59,367 nt of DNA from RBG-13-68-16 sp050018455 (lineage in GTDB: Bacteria > Acidobacteriota > Thermoanaerobaculia > Thermoanaerobaculales > Thermoanaerobaculaceae), in contig JBEKAA010000030.1 in the NCBI GenBank assembly GCA_050018455.1, forward strand, positions 1 to 59,367, in the 5' to 3' direction. A program made the translations under genes and the position numbers. Each line of letters opens with the position of its first letter. The stretch's first letter is position 1. Shown piece by piece: positions 33,486-41,894 of the stretch. The notes beneath the pieces are model-generated. The model saw only the letters and a list, made by a program, of their open reading frames with translations. It was not told the origin of the DNA and searched no databases.

Positions 33486-36410
33486 ATGAGCGAGTTCGAG
33501 GGCTGGAAGGCGCTGCTGGCCGGGTACGGCGAGGATCGCCCGAGCGCCTTTCCGCTTCCCGCCTACTCCGAGTTCATGCCGCCGGCGAGGCTAGGCCGCA
33601 AGCCGTACGGCGAGCCCGACGTGGATCTGTTCGTTCAGGACGACCCGTGGGGGTGGCGCGTCAGCGAGGCCGAGCAGGAGTGGGAGCTCAAGCCCGGGCT
33701 CGAGCACATCGCACGCGAGGTCTACACCTCACTGCTCGCTCTCGGCCGAGGCCGCGCGGAACACCTCATCCACGGCCCGCACGGCCGCAACCTCGAGGGC
33801 AACCCATACTGGCCGCCCGAGCTCGCCGCATCCACCGACCGGCTCGCGCACGAGCGCTTCGTGAGCCTGATGCCGCTCGCCCTGTCGCGCACCCAGGACG
33901 ACAAGGGCCGGGTGCGCTGGACGCTGTTCGGATCGAGCGAGCTCGGGCCCGAGCTCGCGTTCTGGCGCAGCTTCGTCGACGCGCCGGGCAGAGAGCGGGA
34001 CGACGTCGCGATCGACTTTCTTTGTGGCCTGCTCAGAGAGGCGTTCGGCGAGAGCGCCTCGGACGCCGCCGGACTGCCTGCGCTCGGGTTCCGCATCCTG
34101 CCCGCGGGCGGCCACCACCCGCGGCCGGAGTGGGAGACCGGGCTTCCGGCTTGGGCGAATCAGTTCGCGATCGACGACGCCGGTCCGTTCGAGCGGGTCC
34201 GTTACCTGCTCACCTTCCGGCCGTTCGGCGCGCTGCCCGAGAGCGTCCGAGCCCTGTACCTGGCCGGCACGCTCCACCTGCTCCCCTTCCCGGGCAGCCT
34301 CGTTTTCTGGGGCATGCCGACGTATCTGCGCCTCGCTGCAGAGTTGCCGTCGGCGATGCAGATCCCGCTGCTCCGGGCCACGCGTCGCTTCGGCGGCCCG
34401 GGAATCAAGGTCCCCCAGTCGGGGTGGATGCACGAGCCGGGTCCGGGGCACCTCGCGCACGACTTTCCCGGAGCCCTGATCGGCGACACCTTCACGCGCA
34501 CGCACCGCTGGGACCGCGTTCACCGGTACGAGGACGAGCTCGCCGTCCTCGCTCACCGTGACCGGGTCGTCCGCGTGCTCTTCTCGACCGATCTCGACGC
34601 GATGGGCCTGTACGACAAGCCGTTGGCGCGCAACGCTCAAGTCTGGACCCGGGACTTCCGCATCGTCCTCGACGGTCCGAACGCCACCCCGGAGCAGATC
34701 CAGCGCGCCAAGGGAGCGGTGCTCGCGGGCGGCACGTTCGGATATCGCTTCCTCTACCCGCCGATGTGCGTGGGCGGGCACGAGGTCGTCTGGCACAGGC
34801 CGCTGGTCGCGTTCGTGCGGCCCGCCGATGACCGTCCGACGGTCCTTCTCGACAACCCGCTGGGAGTCCTCGTCGCAACGTCCCGGGACCCTGAAGCTGC
34901 GACACCCGTGGCGGAGCTGTCGCCGCGCCTGCTTCGCCGCCCGGTCGAACTCGCCGCGGTGACCGTCGTCCGGCACGCCAGCCCCCACACCGGGGTCCAC
35001 GACGCCGCCAACGTGCTCGCGTTGCGCTCCGCGTGGCGCGCGCTCGGCGAGCGCCCGCTCGCGCGCAGCTTCGCCAGGCGTCTCCTCAAGCTCGCCAAGA
35101 ACGAGACGATCGAGGAGTGGCTGAAGCAGCTTCCCGGCCGCGCCGGCGACGCCGAGGCCGGGCGACGGCTGTGCGAGGAGCTCGAGACGCTGCTCGAACC
35201 CGCGGCGGCACCGGGAGGCGCCGGAGAGTCCCTGACCTACGCCTACACCGCGGCGCGGGCGTTCGAGGAGGCGTACTGGCGCGACATCGCAGCGCTCGCG
35301 CACGGCCGCTTCCTCACGAAGGACAACGCCGACTGCGTCCTCGACGCGGTCACGAAGGCCCACGAGCCCCATCAGCGCCGCGACCTCGACGCCCTCGGCG
35401 ACTACCTCATCGGCCGCCACCGCGCCGCGATAGCCGAGGCCGGGATGACGGGAAAAGCGTGGGCCGGCGAGGTGCCGTTCGCGTGGCGCACCGATTTCCC
35501 GTACTCGCTGTTCGGCGGGTGGGTCGCCAACCAGGAAGGGCGCAACCACGAGCGGGACATTCTGGTGGTGATCCCAGGTCGCGACCGGCGGCAGGCCGTC
35601 GTCCTCGCCGACCACTACGACACCGCGTACATGGAAGACGTCTACGACACCAGCAAGGGCGGCTCTGGCGCACGCCTGGCCGCGCACGGCGCCGACGATA
35701 ACCACTCCGCTACCGCGACGCTGCTCCAGGCGGCTCCGATCTTCCTTGAGCTGGCCAGGCAGGGGCGGCTCGAGCGCGACGTCTGGCTGCTTCACCTCAC
35801 GGGCGAGGAGTTCCCGGCGGACTGCATGGGGGCGCGCGCGTTCTGCCGGGCCCTTGTCGAAGGGAACCTCTCGCTGAAGGTCGAGGACGGCGCGAGCGTG
35901 GACCTCTCCGCGACGCGTGTGGTCGGCCTCGTGGTGATGGACATGATCGCCCACAACCGCGCCGACCACCCGTACGTCTTCCAGATCGCGCCCGGCGAGG
36001 GACCCGGCGCCTTGCGCGTCGCGCTCCAGGCGCATCTTGCAAACGAGGAATGGAACCGTCTCGCCGACCGTCTGAATGCGTCGCCCGAGCGGCGCGGGCG
36101 CGGAGTGCCGGCCCGCGGCGCCGACCCGGCCGTGATCCCGCAGGTCGCGGAGCACCCGCACCTGCGCGGCGAGGTCCGCCTCCACTTCGAGCCGCGCAGC
36201 TCGCTGTACAACACCGACGGGCAGGTCTTCTCCGACGTCGGCGTGCCCGCGGTGCTGTTCATGGAGGACTACGACATCAGCCGGCAGGGCTACCACGACA
36301 CCCACGACACCATGGAGAACATCGACCTCGACTACGGTGCGGGCGTCTCCGCGATCGCCATCGAGACGATTGCACGCCTGGCGGCAGCGAAGGCAGGGCA
36401 CAGGGCGTAG
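33486..36410 (+). CDS. Large M28-type zinc peptidase with long N-terminal domain
   Basis: 974 residues from ATG 33486 (GGGGGG upstream). The C-terminal 400 residues are an M28 aminopeptidase. Zinc ligands are visible in VVLADHYDTAY (His, Asp), HGADDNHSATATLL (Asp), HLTGEEFPADCMGARAF (Glu pair) and GYHDTHDTMENIDLD (His). The first roughly 550 residues match nothing I recognise; they contain VIDFLCGLLREAFGE-like helical parts and no signal peptide, so the protein looks cytoplasmic. The length is about twice that of usual M28 enzymes. It is monocistronic, with repeats following the stop. Confidence 0.85.
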   Translation: MSEFEGWKALLAGYGEDRPSAFPLPAYSEFMPPARLGRKPYGEPDVDLFVQDDPWGWRVSEAEQEWELKPGLEHIAREVYTSLLALGRGRAEHLIHGPHGRNLEGNPYWPPELAASTDRLAHERFVSLMPLALSRTQDDKGRVRWTLFGSSELGPELAFWRSFVDAPGRERDDVAIDFLCGLLREAFGESASDAAGLPALGFRILPAGGHHPRPEWETGLPAWANQFAIDDAGPFERVRYLLTFRPFGALPESVRALYLAGTLHLLPFPGSLVFWGMPTYLRLAAELPSAMQIPLLRATRRFGGPGIKVPQSGWMHEPGPGHLAHDFPGALIGDTFTRTHRWDRVHRYEDELAVLAHRDRVVRVLFSTDLDAMGLYDKPLARNAQVWTRDFRIVLDGPNATPEQIQRAKGAVLAGGTFGYRFLYPPMCVGGHEVVWHRPLVAFVRPADDRPTVLLDNPLGVLVATSRDPEAATPVAELSPRLLRRPVELAAVTVVRHASPHTGVHDAANVLALRSAWRALGERPLARSFARRLLKLAKNETIEEWLKQLPGRAGDAEAGRRLCEELETLLEPAAAPGGAGESLTYAYTAARAFEEAYWRDIAALAHGRFLTKDNADCVLDAVTKAHEPHQRRDLDALGDYLIGRHRAAIAEAGMTGKAWAGEVPFAWRTDFPYSLFGGWVANQEGRNHERDILVVIPGRDRRQAVVLADHYDTAYMEDVYDTSKGGSGARLAAHGADDNHSATATLLQAAPIFLELARQGRLERDVWLLHLTGEEFPADCMGARAFCRALVEGNLSLKVEDGASVDLSATRVVGLVVMDMIAHNRADHPYVFQIAPGEGPGALRVALQAHLANEEWNRLADRLNASPERRGRGVPARGADPAVIPQVAEHPHLRGEVRLHFEPRSSLYNTDGQVFSDVGVPAVLFMEDYDISRQGYHDTHDTMENIDLDYGAGVSAIAIETIARLAAAKAGHRA

Positions 36411-36417
36411 GGCGCAC

Positions 36418-36485
36418 CAACAGCGGAGGAGCTGAGGAGCGGAGGCGCAGAGGAGCAAAGAACGTTCGAAGGTTCCCGGGTTCGC
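36418..36485. repeat. Half copy of intergenic repeat family B
   Basis: CAGCGGAGGAGCTGAGGAGC, GGAGGCGCAGAGGAGC and AACGTTCGAAGGTTC follow the M28 peptidase stop. This is the left arm only. It lies between convergent genes together with an ATACC-type repeat. Confidence 0.6.
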
Positions 36486-36540
36486 ACGCTCAGGGATCCG
36501 CGGGTTTGGTGGCTGGAGCGCAACGAGGGATCCGCGCCTG

Positions 36541-36660
36541 ATACCGGTTTGCCATCGAACATGTCATTCCGAGGAGCGGAGCGACGAGGAATCTGGGTGG
36601 GGGAAAGCCTGGATCTACCAGCCCCCTCCCAGATCCCTCGCGGAGCCCGCCCTGAGTGAC
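36541..36660. repeat. ATACC-ended repeat, GTCATTCCGAGG core (truncated copy)
   Basis: It begins ATACCGGTTTGCCATCGAAC, then GTCATTCCGAGGAGCGGAG, GACGAGGAATCTGGG, and GGATCTACCAGCCCCCTCCC, and breaks off after CCCTGAGTGACA. It matches the right half of 44908-45080 in inverted orientation. The far terminal repeat is missing, so this copy is truncated. It sits in the gap between the convergent M28 and Kre9-like genes. Confidence 0.75.
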
Positions 36661-36687
36661 AACCTGCGGAGCGGCTTCAACCGGCGG

Positions 36688-37383
36688 CTATCGCGCCGTC
36701 ACCTGGAAGGACTCGCTGTAGCTCGCAAAGCCGAACTCCGGGGAAGAACACGCCCCGGGGTACAGCATGACGCGGTAGTAGCCGGGCGCGGCGTCGGCGG
36801 GGATCGTGACCGCCTGCTCGCCGTCGTTCGCGGTGCCCCTCGCCAGGCAGGGGCCCCAGATGGAGTGCTCCCCCATGAGCACGAGGTCCACCGCTCGACC
36901 GCCGGGGCTCGCGGAGCGCCAGCGCACCGTTGCACTGCCGCCGGGGTGCCAGATCGTTCCCATCCGGGGGTCGGTCACGCCGTACTCGAAACGGATGTGA
37001 AAGCGCGGGCTGCAGCCGAACGTCACCAGGCTGCCGAACTCTCCGACCCGGATCGAGTAGTACCCGTCGGTCAACGTCGCGGGGAGGTAGAGGTGCTCCA
37101 AGCCGTTGTTGGGGATCCCGCCGACGAGGAGCGTCCCGATTCCCGTGCACCCGGGCGGATGCAGTGTGATGTTGACTCGGGCAGGCACCCGGCCGGTGTT
37201 CTGCCATGCGACATTCAGCAACCCCCCGACGAAGTGTACAGAGGCCTCTCTCCCGTCAGGCTCCGTGACGCGGATCGACGGCATGATCTCCATGGTCCTG
37301 GGGCCGGGCGTCACCAAGACCTGCCCGGACGCCGCCGCGGCGACACCCGCAAGCACCAACGTCAGACTCATGTTCCCGCGCAT
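36688..37383 (-). CDS. Secreted protein with two Kre9/KNH-like domains
   Basis: 231 residues from ATG 37383, with GAGGAGG 7 nt upstream and a signal peptide (MRGNMSLTLVLAGVAAAASG-QV). Two tandem repeats share a pattern: W-x-N/S-x-G, then V-x-L-x, then N-D/N-G-x-x, then GYYxxRVxxx. They are at about 57-130 (VAWQNTGRVPARVNITL...GYYSIRVG) and about 150-225 (VRWRSASPGGRAVDLVL...GYYRVMLY). This resembles the Ser-Thr-rich GPI-anchored Kre9/KNH beta-sandwich family, seen in fungi and in scattered bacteria. Cys residues in both repeats may form disulfides. Probably surface or periplasmic. Confidence 0.75.
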   Translation of the reverse strand: MRGNMSLTLVLAGVAAAASGQVLVTPGPRTMEIMPSIRVTEPDGREASVHFVGGLLNVAWQNTGRVPARVNITLHPPGCTGIGTLLVGGIPNNGLEHLYLPATLTDGYYSIRVGEFGSLVTFGCSPRFHIRFEYGVTDPRMGTIWHPGGSATVRWRSASPGGRAVDLVLMGEHSIWGPCLARGTANDGEQAVTIPADAAPGYYRVMLYPGACSSPEFGFASYSESFQVTAR

Positions 37384-37499
37384 CGTGCCACCTCCTCTCT
37401 CGCCGCGGGCCACCCCACGCCCGCGACGGCCTTCAAAAGGGATAACGTCCCCTGCCGGGAAGACCGCACGCCCGCCGGCGACGAGAACAGAGCGTTGGG

Positions 37500-37575
37500 C
37501 GCAGGCACAGGAGGAGCGGAGGAGCAGAGGAGCAAAGACCGTTCGAAGGTTCGAAAGTCCGAACGTTCCGAGAAA
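37500..37575. repeat. Half copy of intergenic repeat family B
   Basis: GCACAGGAGGAGCGGAGGAG, CAGAGGAGCAAAGACC, GTTCGAAGGTTCGAAAG and GTCCGAACGTTCCG in order, the left-arm pattern of family B. The right arm is not visible before the ATACC repeat at 37652. It is upstream of the Kre9-like gene. Confidence 0.6.
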
Positions 37576-37651
37576 TGCAGTTGGCAGCTACCTCAGCCGT
37601 ACCTGGTGCCTGTCGCCGATCCCGCTGAGTGGGACGCTTCGAGATCATCTG

Positions 37652-37812
37652 ATACCACTTCGCCGTCCGTCGTAGAGGAATGGCTGTCACTGCGAGGCCC
37701 CAAAGGGGCCGAAGCAGTCCCGTGACACCGCGAGATCGCAACGGCCCCCTCGCTGCGCTCCGGGGGCCTCGCGATGACGACGAAAACGCTACGTTTGAAC
37801 GACGAGCGGTAT
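37652..37812. repeat. ATACC-ended repeat, CACTGCGAGG core, copy 1
   Basis: 161 bp, aligning almost base for base with 38705-38864. Ends: ATACCACTTCGCCGTCCGTC on the left and GACGAGCGGTAT on the right (inverted ATACC). The core holds GCTGTCACTGCGAGGCCCC, GAAGCAGTCCCGTGACACCG and CTCGCGATGACGACGAAAAC. It directly abuts the HepT remnant. Confidence 0.85.
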
Positions 37813-37814
37813 GA

Positions 37815-38012
37815 GAAGCCCTGGCGCAACTCGCTTGACACGACCCCGGCCTGGCAGAGCGCATCGCAGAGCACGCGCGCATCGTCGCGTTTCGCAACAT
37901 TCTGATCGACGGATATCCCGAAGTGAATCGACGCATCGTCAAAGTCATCGTGAGCTCGAAGCTCCCGACGTTGCGCGAAGAAATGGGGCGGCTCGCTTCC
38001 GAGCCCGACTGA
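37815..38012 (+). pseudogene. HepT-like toxin remnant
   Basis: Only the C-terminal part of a HepT (DUF86) protein remains: ALAQLA, stop, HDPGLAERIAEHARIVAFRNILIDGY in two pieces, then PEVNRRIVKVIV, ending TGA at 38010-38012. The stop at 37836-37838 fits a single CGA-to-TGA change. The RNase-type R-x4-H motif (RNILVH) reads RNILID, so the catalytic His is also lost. No partner MNT gene is visible; the ATACC repeat ends 2 bp before the remnant. It is a decayed toxin-antitoxin locus. Confidence 0.65.
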
Positions 38013-38229
38013 CCCTCATAGAAGAGCAAGTCGACCAGGCTAGTGTCCCCGGGGTCCGCGCGCCCGCCGTGCCGAGCATGCGCGGCCTCGAGATGGTGAG
38101 ATGGTGGCACCCAATTGCGAACCAATTTGCGAATCGCCGTCTTTGCGAGCCCGCCGCGGCCGGGGCGAAGCAATCTCGTGGTCACCGCCCCGTTGCTCGA
38201 CCCAGCGGCCATTCTCCGGGTTGACACAG

Positions 38230-38244
38230 GTGGGATAATCCCAC
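38230..38244. promoter_or_regulatory. Palindromic operator candidate upstream of the AbrB gene
   Basis: GTGGGATAATCCCAC is an inverted repeat (GTGGGA-TAA-TCCCAC) 12 bp before the antitoxin ATG. AbrB-type antitoxins autoregulate by binding such dyads. TTGACA lies at 38221-38226 but is too close to the TAAT to be its -35. Confidence 0.45.
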
Positions 38245-38255
38245 TGGAGGCGACG

Positions 38256-38612
38256 ATGACCGCCACGACGATCGACAGCAAGGGACGACTGAGCCTCCCC
38301 AGGAAGATCCGCGACGAGCTTGGCCTCGCTGCGGGCGACGTGTTGTTCGTGGAGCGCGAAGGCGAGACCGTGCGTCTTGCCAAGGCGGTGAACCCTCTCG
38401 CCGCCGCGGTTGCGGAAGGCATCGCCGAATACCACGCCGGCCGCAAGATCGCGCTCAAGCAGCTCTCCAAGAAGCACCGCGTGCGCTCTGCCCAGCTCGA
38501 GGACGCCATCGACGACGTCATCGACGCCAAGGAGATCGCCAAGGTCAAGGCGGAGGGTGGCAAGAAGATCCCGCTCGAGGAGGTCGTCAAGAAGTATCGG
38601 ACCAAGCGGTGA
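38256..38612 (+). CDS. AbrB/SpoVT-type antitoxin-like DNA-binding protein
   Basis: 118 residues from ATG 38256, with GGAGG 5 nt upstream. The N-terminus MTATTIDSKGRLSLPRKIRDELGLAAGDVLFVER is a swapped-hairpin AbrB domain. The C-terminal two thirds are helical and Lys-rich (HRVRSAQLEDAIDDVIDAKEIAKVKAEGGKK), longer than a normal VapB. The stop overlaps the RelE-like toxin start (GTGA). It is the antitoxin of a pair whose toxin has been cut; if still made it could act as an orphan regulator. Confidence 0.8.
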   Translation: MTATTIDSKGRLSLPRKIRDELGLAAGDVLFVEREGETVRLAKAVNPLAAAVAEGIAEYHAGRKIALKQLSKKHRVRSAQLEDAIDDVIDAKEIAKVKAEGGKKIPLEEVVKKYRTKR

Positions 38613-38704
38613 GCCCGCCATACCGCGTCCAGATCGAGCCTGCCGTCGACCGGAAGTTGAGCAAGCTGACTCCAAGGGTCCGGCCCCGAATCCTGACCTG
38701 CCTG
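38609..38704 (+). pseudogene. RelE/ParE-like toxin truncated by a repeat
   Basis: The first 32 codons, starting from the overlapping GTG, read SPPYRVQIEPAVDRKLSKL and TPRVRPRIL. This is the first beta-alpha part of a RelE/ParE toxin (Y-x-V-x-I-x-P...L-x-K-L). At 38705 the ATACC repeat begins and the toxin sequence stops; no continuation is visible after 38864. The frame stays open through the repeat, but that part is not toxin. The toxin is almost certainly inactive. Confidence 0.7.
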
Positions 38705-38864
38705 ATACCAATTCACCGTCCGTCGTGGAGGAATGGCTGTCACTGCGAGGCCCCGGAGGGGCCGAAGCAGTCCCGTGACACCGCGACACCGCCACGGCCC
38801 CGTCGCTGCGCTCGGGGGCCTCGCGATGACGACGAAAACGCTACGTTTGCGCGAGAAGCGGTAT
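38705..38864. repeat. ATACC-ended repeat, CACTGCGAGG core, copy 2 (inside a toxin gene)
   Basis: 160 bp, close copy of 37652-37812. Ends: ATACCAATTCACCGTCCGTC and GCGAGAAGCGGTAT, whose reverse complement begins ATACCGCTTCTCG. No clear target duplication is seen. It interrupts the RelE-like toxin after codon 32. Confidence 0.85.
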
Positions 38865-38907
38865 GGCACCTCTGCCCGATGCGTACCGATATGGACCGAT
38901 GTGCGGG

Positions 38908-39321
38908 CTACCAGTGCGACGGAACACCGAGACGCGCCAGACGGCGGCGAAGTGTCACGTCGAAGGTGGCGATCGCGCTCCCGGCCTCGGCCTCGCAGAT
39001 CGCGGCCAGCGCCGCGTCCGCAAAATCCGGCACTATGCCGGGCCACAGCTCAAAGACCCGGGGCCAGGGTAGCGTGTCCACCGTCCGTAGGCCGGGCAGG
39101 GCGAGCAGGTCCTTCAGCGTCGCGGCTGCCTCAACGCGCGACACACCGTAGACGTTCTGAAGCACGTAGACCAGCTCGGCAGCTACGACCTGGGCCACGA
39201 CGATCTCGACGCGGCGGGCTTCGGCTGCCTCGAACAGCGCGGCAGCCTTCGCCTGCTGCGCGGCGTTGCGGTCGGTCAGGAACGACGCGATGACGTTGGT
39301 GTCGACGAGGACGCGGTTCAT
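38908..39321 (-). CDS. vapC: PIN-domain toxin, VapC family
   Basis: 137 residues. It starts MNRVLVDTNVIASFLTDRN with the first catalytic Asp. The further acidic residues are in AAELVYVLQNVYGV (Glu), FADAALAAICEAEAG (Asp) and ATFDVTLRRRL (Asp). PIN toxins are RNases that cleave tRNA or rRNA. Its start overlaps the antitoxin stop by 4 bp. The system looks complete, unlike the two decayed pairs beside it. Confidence 0.9.
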   Translation of the reverse strand: MNRVLVDTNVIASFLTDRNAAQQAKAAALFEAAEARRVEIVVAQVVAAELVYVLQNVYGVSRVEAAATLKDLLALPGLRTVDTLPWPRVFELWPGIVPDFADAALAAICEAEAGSAIATFDVTLRRRLARLGVPSHW

Positions 39322-39554
39322 CGGGGCGCTGCGCCACGGCTCCGGCGGGCGGCGCGGACGTCGGCCACGGTGGAGCCCCGACCGGTGCGGATCGTCCCCC
39401 GCCGCCGCAAGAACGCCCCGCGGGGAGCGAGGACCCGGACGGCGTTACCGACGATCTCCCACTGCAGGACGTCGCCCTCGCCGACCGCAAGGCGCGCCCG
39501 CACCTCCCGTGGCACCGTGGTTTGACCCTTGCTCGTGATCGTGGACTTCGGCAC
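39318..39554 (-). CDS. vapB: AbrB-type antitoxin, VapB family
   Basis: 78 residues from a GTG start with GGAGG four nt upstream. The N-terminus MPKSTITSKGQTTVPREVRARLAVGEGDVLQW is a full AbrB/MazE-type DNA-binding domain. The C-terminal tail (ADVRAARRSRGAAPR) would wrap around the toxin. It represses its own promoter together with VapC; a palindrome over the -10 box supports this. Confidence 0.9.
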   Translation of the reverse strand: MPKSTITSKGQTTVPREVRARLAVGEGDVLQWEIVGNAVRVLAPRGAFLRRRGTIRTGRGSTVADVRAARRSRGAAPR

Positions 39555-39561
39555 GTGGCCT

Positions 39562-39599
39562 CCTTACTGAATTCTATGTCCGGTAAGGCGTCGCGTCAA
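39562..39599 (-). promoter_or_regulatory. vapBC promoter with overlapping operator
   Basis: On the minus strand, TTGACG (39594-39599) and TAGAAT (39571-39576) are separated by exactly 17 bases, a strong sigma-70-type promoter 16 bp before the GTG. CCTTAC (39562-39567) and GTAAGG (39583-39588) form a dyad centred on the -10 box, the expected place for VapBC autorepression. The next 400 bp up to 39995 hold no gene I can support. Confidence 0.75.
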
Positions 39600-39995
39600 G
39601 TCCAGGCGCCTCGGGGCGGGCCCCGACGCGCTGCCGACCAGTCCGCGCCCGAGACTGGCGCACCGTCTGCGAGGCCCGCGATGTGGAGTTGTTGGTTCTC
39701 CTCGTGAAGACCGGCCACCGCCGCGAGGTTTACAGATAGGCCACCGACACAGGGTGCGCCAAGCGGTCGAGCGGCCCGCATCGCCGTCTTGCGGAGAGCC
39801 ATGGCAGATGAGGGGCCGTAGCCACAAATCCGCTAGATGGGTACCTGGCACTCCTTGAAGACTTACGACCAGCGGTCCGTTGAGATCCGGAACTACGAGA
39901 TCCTCCCCGTGCCGTCCTGGCCGGGTGCAGAATGGGGACGAGATGCCGCCGCGAGGACTTACTATGATCCCAATGCAGTGCCCTTGGAGGTCATG

Positions 39996-41852
39996 ATGGC
40001 TCTCCGCCAATCAGTATGGCTCTCCCCGGCCGTCTTCGTCGTGTATCTCATGATGGCCAACTATGCGCACGCACAGAAGGCTCGGCCAAGTGATGTGCCT
40101 GCGCCGGCAGCTTCGGCCTCTGCGCCGTGCGGTGAGACCTGGACCTTCAACGCGGGCACCGCGAGCACGTACCTCCGCGGGGTCGCATGGACAGGAACCC
40201 AATTCGTCGCCGTGGGGGACGGGAGCACGGTCCTCACGAGCCCGGATGGGCTCAACTGGACGGCCCGCGATCCTGGCGTGCGGAGCGCCCTGTTGGCGGT
40301 CGCCTGGAACGGCAACCAGCTAGTCGCCGTGGGGGAAGCTGGCACGATCCTGACCAGCACCGATGGAGTCACGTGGACCCGACGTCCATCTCCTCCCGGC
40401 GCGATGCTCTGGGGCGTGACGTGGGCGAAGTCGCTCTTCGTGGCGGTGGGTGAGCCCGGTCAGTACCCCCGCACTCCGAGCACCATCCTGACGAGCCCAG
40501 ACGGATTGGAATGGACCAGCCGCGATTGTGACTCCGAGGTCAGGCTGACTGGCGTGGGCTGGAACGGGTCCCAGTTGGTTGCGGTGGGTGACGGCGGCAC
40601 GATCCTGACGAGTCCGGATGGCGCGAGCTGGACGAGTCACACCTCGGGGGCGGACGCAAACCTCTGGAAGGCTGCCGGGACCGGTTCGCGCCTTGTCGCG
40701 GTAGGGGAAAGTGGGACTGTTCTGACAAGCCCTGACGGTACAGCCTGGACGCGCGTCGATTCTGGCACGGGCAACGACCTCTGGGATGTCACTTGGACCG
40801 GCACGCAATTCGTGGCCGTTGGGGCTCCGGGAACGGTACTCACAAGTGCGGACGGTTTGAGATGGACGAGCCGAAGCAAGAGCGCAAGCGAGGAGTTCCA
40901 TGCCGTCGTTTGGACGGGGGCGCGTCTTGTGGCCGTCGGCTCTGGCATTCAGACGAGCGCCGATGGGGTGACATGGTCCTACCGGTTCTGGCTAAGGGAC
41001 CAAGGTCTCGAGGCGGTTGCCTGGACTGGCTCACTTCTGGTTGCGGTCGGGGATGCTGGCACGATTCTCACGAGTCCGGATGGCGCGACGTGGACCCAGC
41101 GTGCATCTCCTACCGCCATGGATATCTGGGGCGTCACGTGGACCGGTTCCCAGCTTCTGGCCTTCGCCTGGGGAATGTCGCCCGATTCTCGGGTGGTCCT
41201 GACGAGCCGGGACGGAGTGAACTGGGCAAGCCACCCCTATGTTGCCGATGGCCTTCCGACCACCCCCATTTGGACAGGCTCCGAGTTCCTCGCCGTGGGC
41301 CAGAGTGGCACGATCGCGACGAGTCCCGATGGCCTAGCCTGGACGAGTCGGCCTTTGGGCATGAAGGACCCTATTTGGTCGGTCACCTGGACCGGCTCGC
41401 AGTTTCTGGCCGTGGGTTGGGAGATGAAACCCCAAGGTCGCAGTATGGGAATTGGTGGCAGGGTCCTGTCGAGTCGGGACGGTGTGACGTGGACGAGCGC
41501 CAGCACTGGCGTGAGCCGTGGGCTTCACGGGGTGACATGGACTGGTTCCCAGTTCGTCGCAGTCGGTGTCGACATGCTGACCAGTCCTGACGGCCTCACT
41601 TGGACGAGTCGGTTCTACCGTCTGAGCACTTCGCTCAATTCAGTGGTGTCGGCCGGAAAGCAGCTCGTCGCGGTCGGCTCGGGGCCTTGGCCGGGGTCCG
41701 GTGTCGTGTTGACCAGCTCGGATGGCGTGACATGGACGGACCGGCCATCAGGGATCGACACTGACCTCTACCGCGTCATATGGACTGGCTCGCAGCTCGT
41801 CGCGGTCGGCAAGGGTGGAAGCATCATTCGCAGCCCGTGCGGAGGTCGGTGA
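39996..41852 (+). CDS. Secreted repetitive beta-propeller-like protein
   Basis: 618 residues. ATG 39996 is chosen for GGAGG five nt upstream and the signal peptide MALRQSVWLSPAVFVVYLMMANYAHA. The body consists of about 14 repeats of about 40 residues with the pattern L-x-x-V-x-W-T-G-x-Q-F/L-V-A-V-G-x-x-G-T-I/V-L-T-S-P-D-G-x-x-W-T-x-R. The blades recall BNR/photosystem-II stability factor propellers. The ligand is unknown. Codon use is less GC-biased than in neighbouring housekeeping genes, and it is flanked by toxin genes and repeats, so it may be acquired. Confidence 0.8.
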   Translation: MALRQSVWLSPAVFVVYLMMANYAHAQKARPSDVPAPAASASAPCGETWTFNAGTASTYLRGVAWTGTQFVAVGDGSTVLTSPDGLNWTARDPGVRSALLAVAWNGNQLVAVGEAGTILTSTDGVTWTRRPSPPGAMLWGVTWAKSLFVAVGEPGQYPRTPSTILTSPDGLEWTSRDCDSEVRLTGVGWNGSQLVAVGDGGTILTSPDGASWTSHTSGADANLWKAAGTGSRLVAVGESGTVLTSPDGTAWTRVDSGTGNDLWDVTWTGTQFVAVGAPGTVLTSADGLRWTSRSKSASEEFHAVVWTGARLVAVGSGIQTSADGVTWSYRFWLRDQGLEAVAWTGSLLVAVGDAGTILTSPDGATWTQRASPTAMDIWGVTWTGSQLLAFAWGMSPDSRVVLTSRDGVNWASHPYVADGLPTTPIWTGSEFLAVGQSGTIATSPDGLAWTSRPLGMKDPIWSVTWTGSQFLAVGWEMKPQGRSMGIGGRVLSSRDGVTWTSASTGVSRGLHGVTWTGSQFVAVGVDMLTSPDGLTWTSRFYRLSTSLNSVVSAGKQLVAVGSGPWPGSGVVLTSSDGVTWTDRPSGIDTDLYRVIWTGSQLVAVGKGGSIIRSPCGGR

Positions 41853-41894
41853 CGGCGGCACGGGAGTAGCGCAAGAGAGAAAACACGAGTGCCA

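Noticed and set aside
33729..36458. A 909-codon minus-strand open frame opposite the M28 peptidase
   Set aside because: No motifs, shadow composition; the plus-strand product has all zinc ligands.
38221..38244. TTGACA plus TAATCC as a promoter for the AbrB gene
   Set aside because: Spacing is about 9 bases, far too short; the palindrome is better read as an operator.
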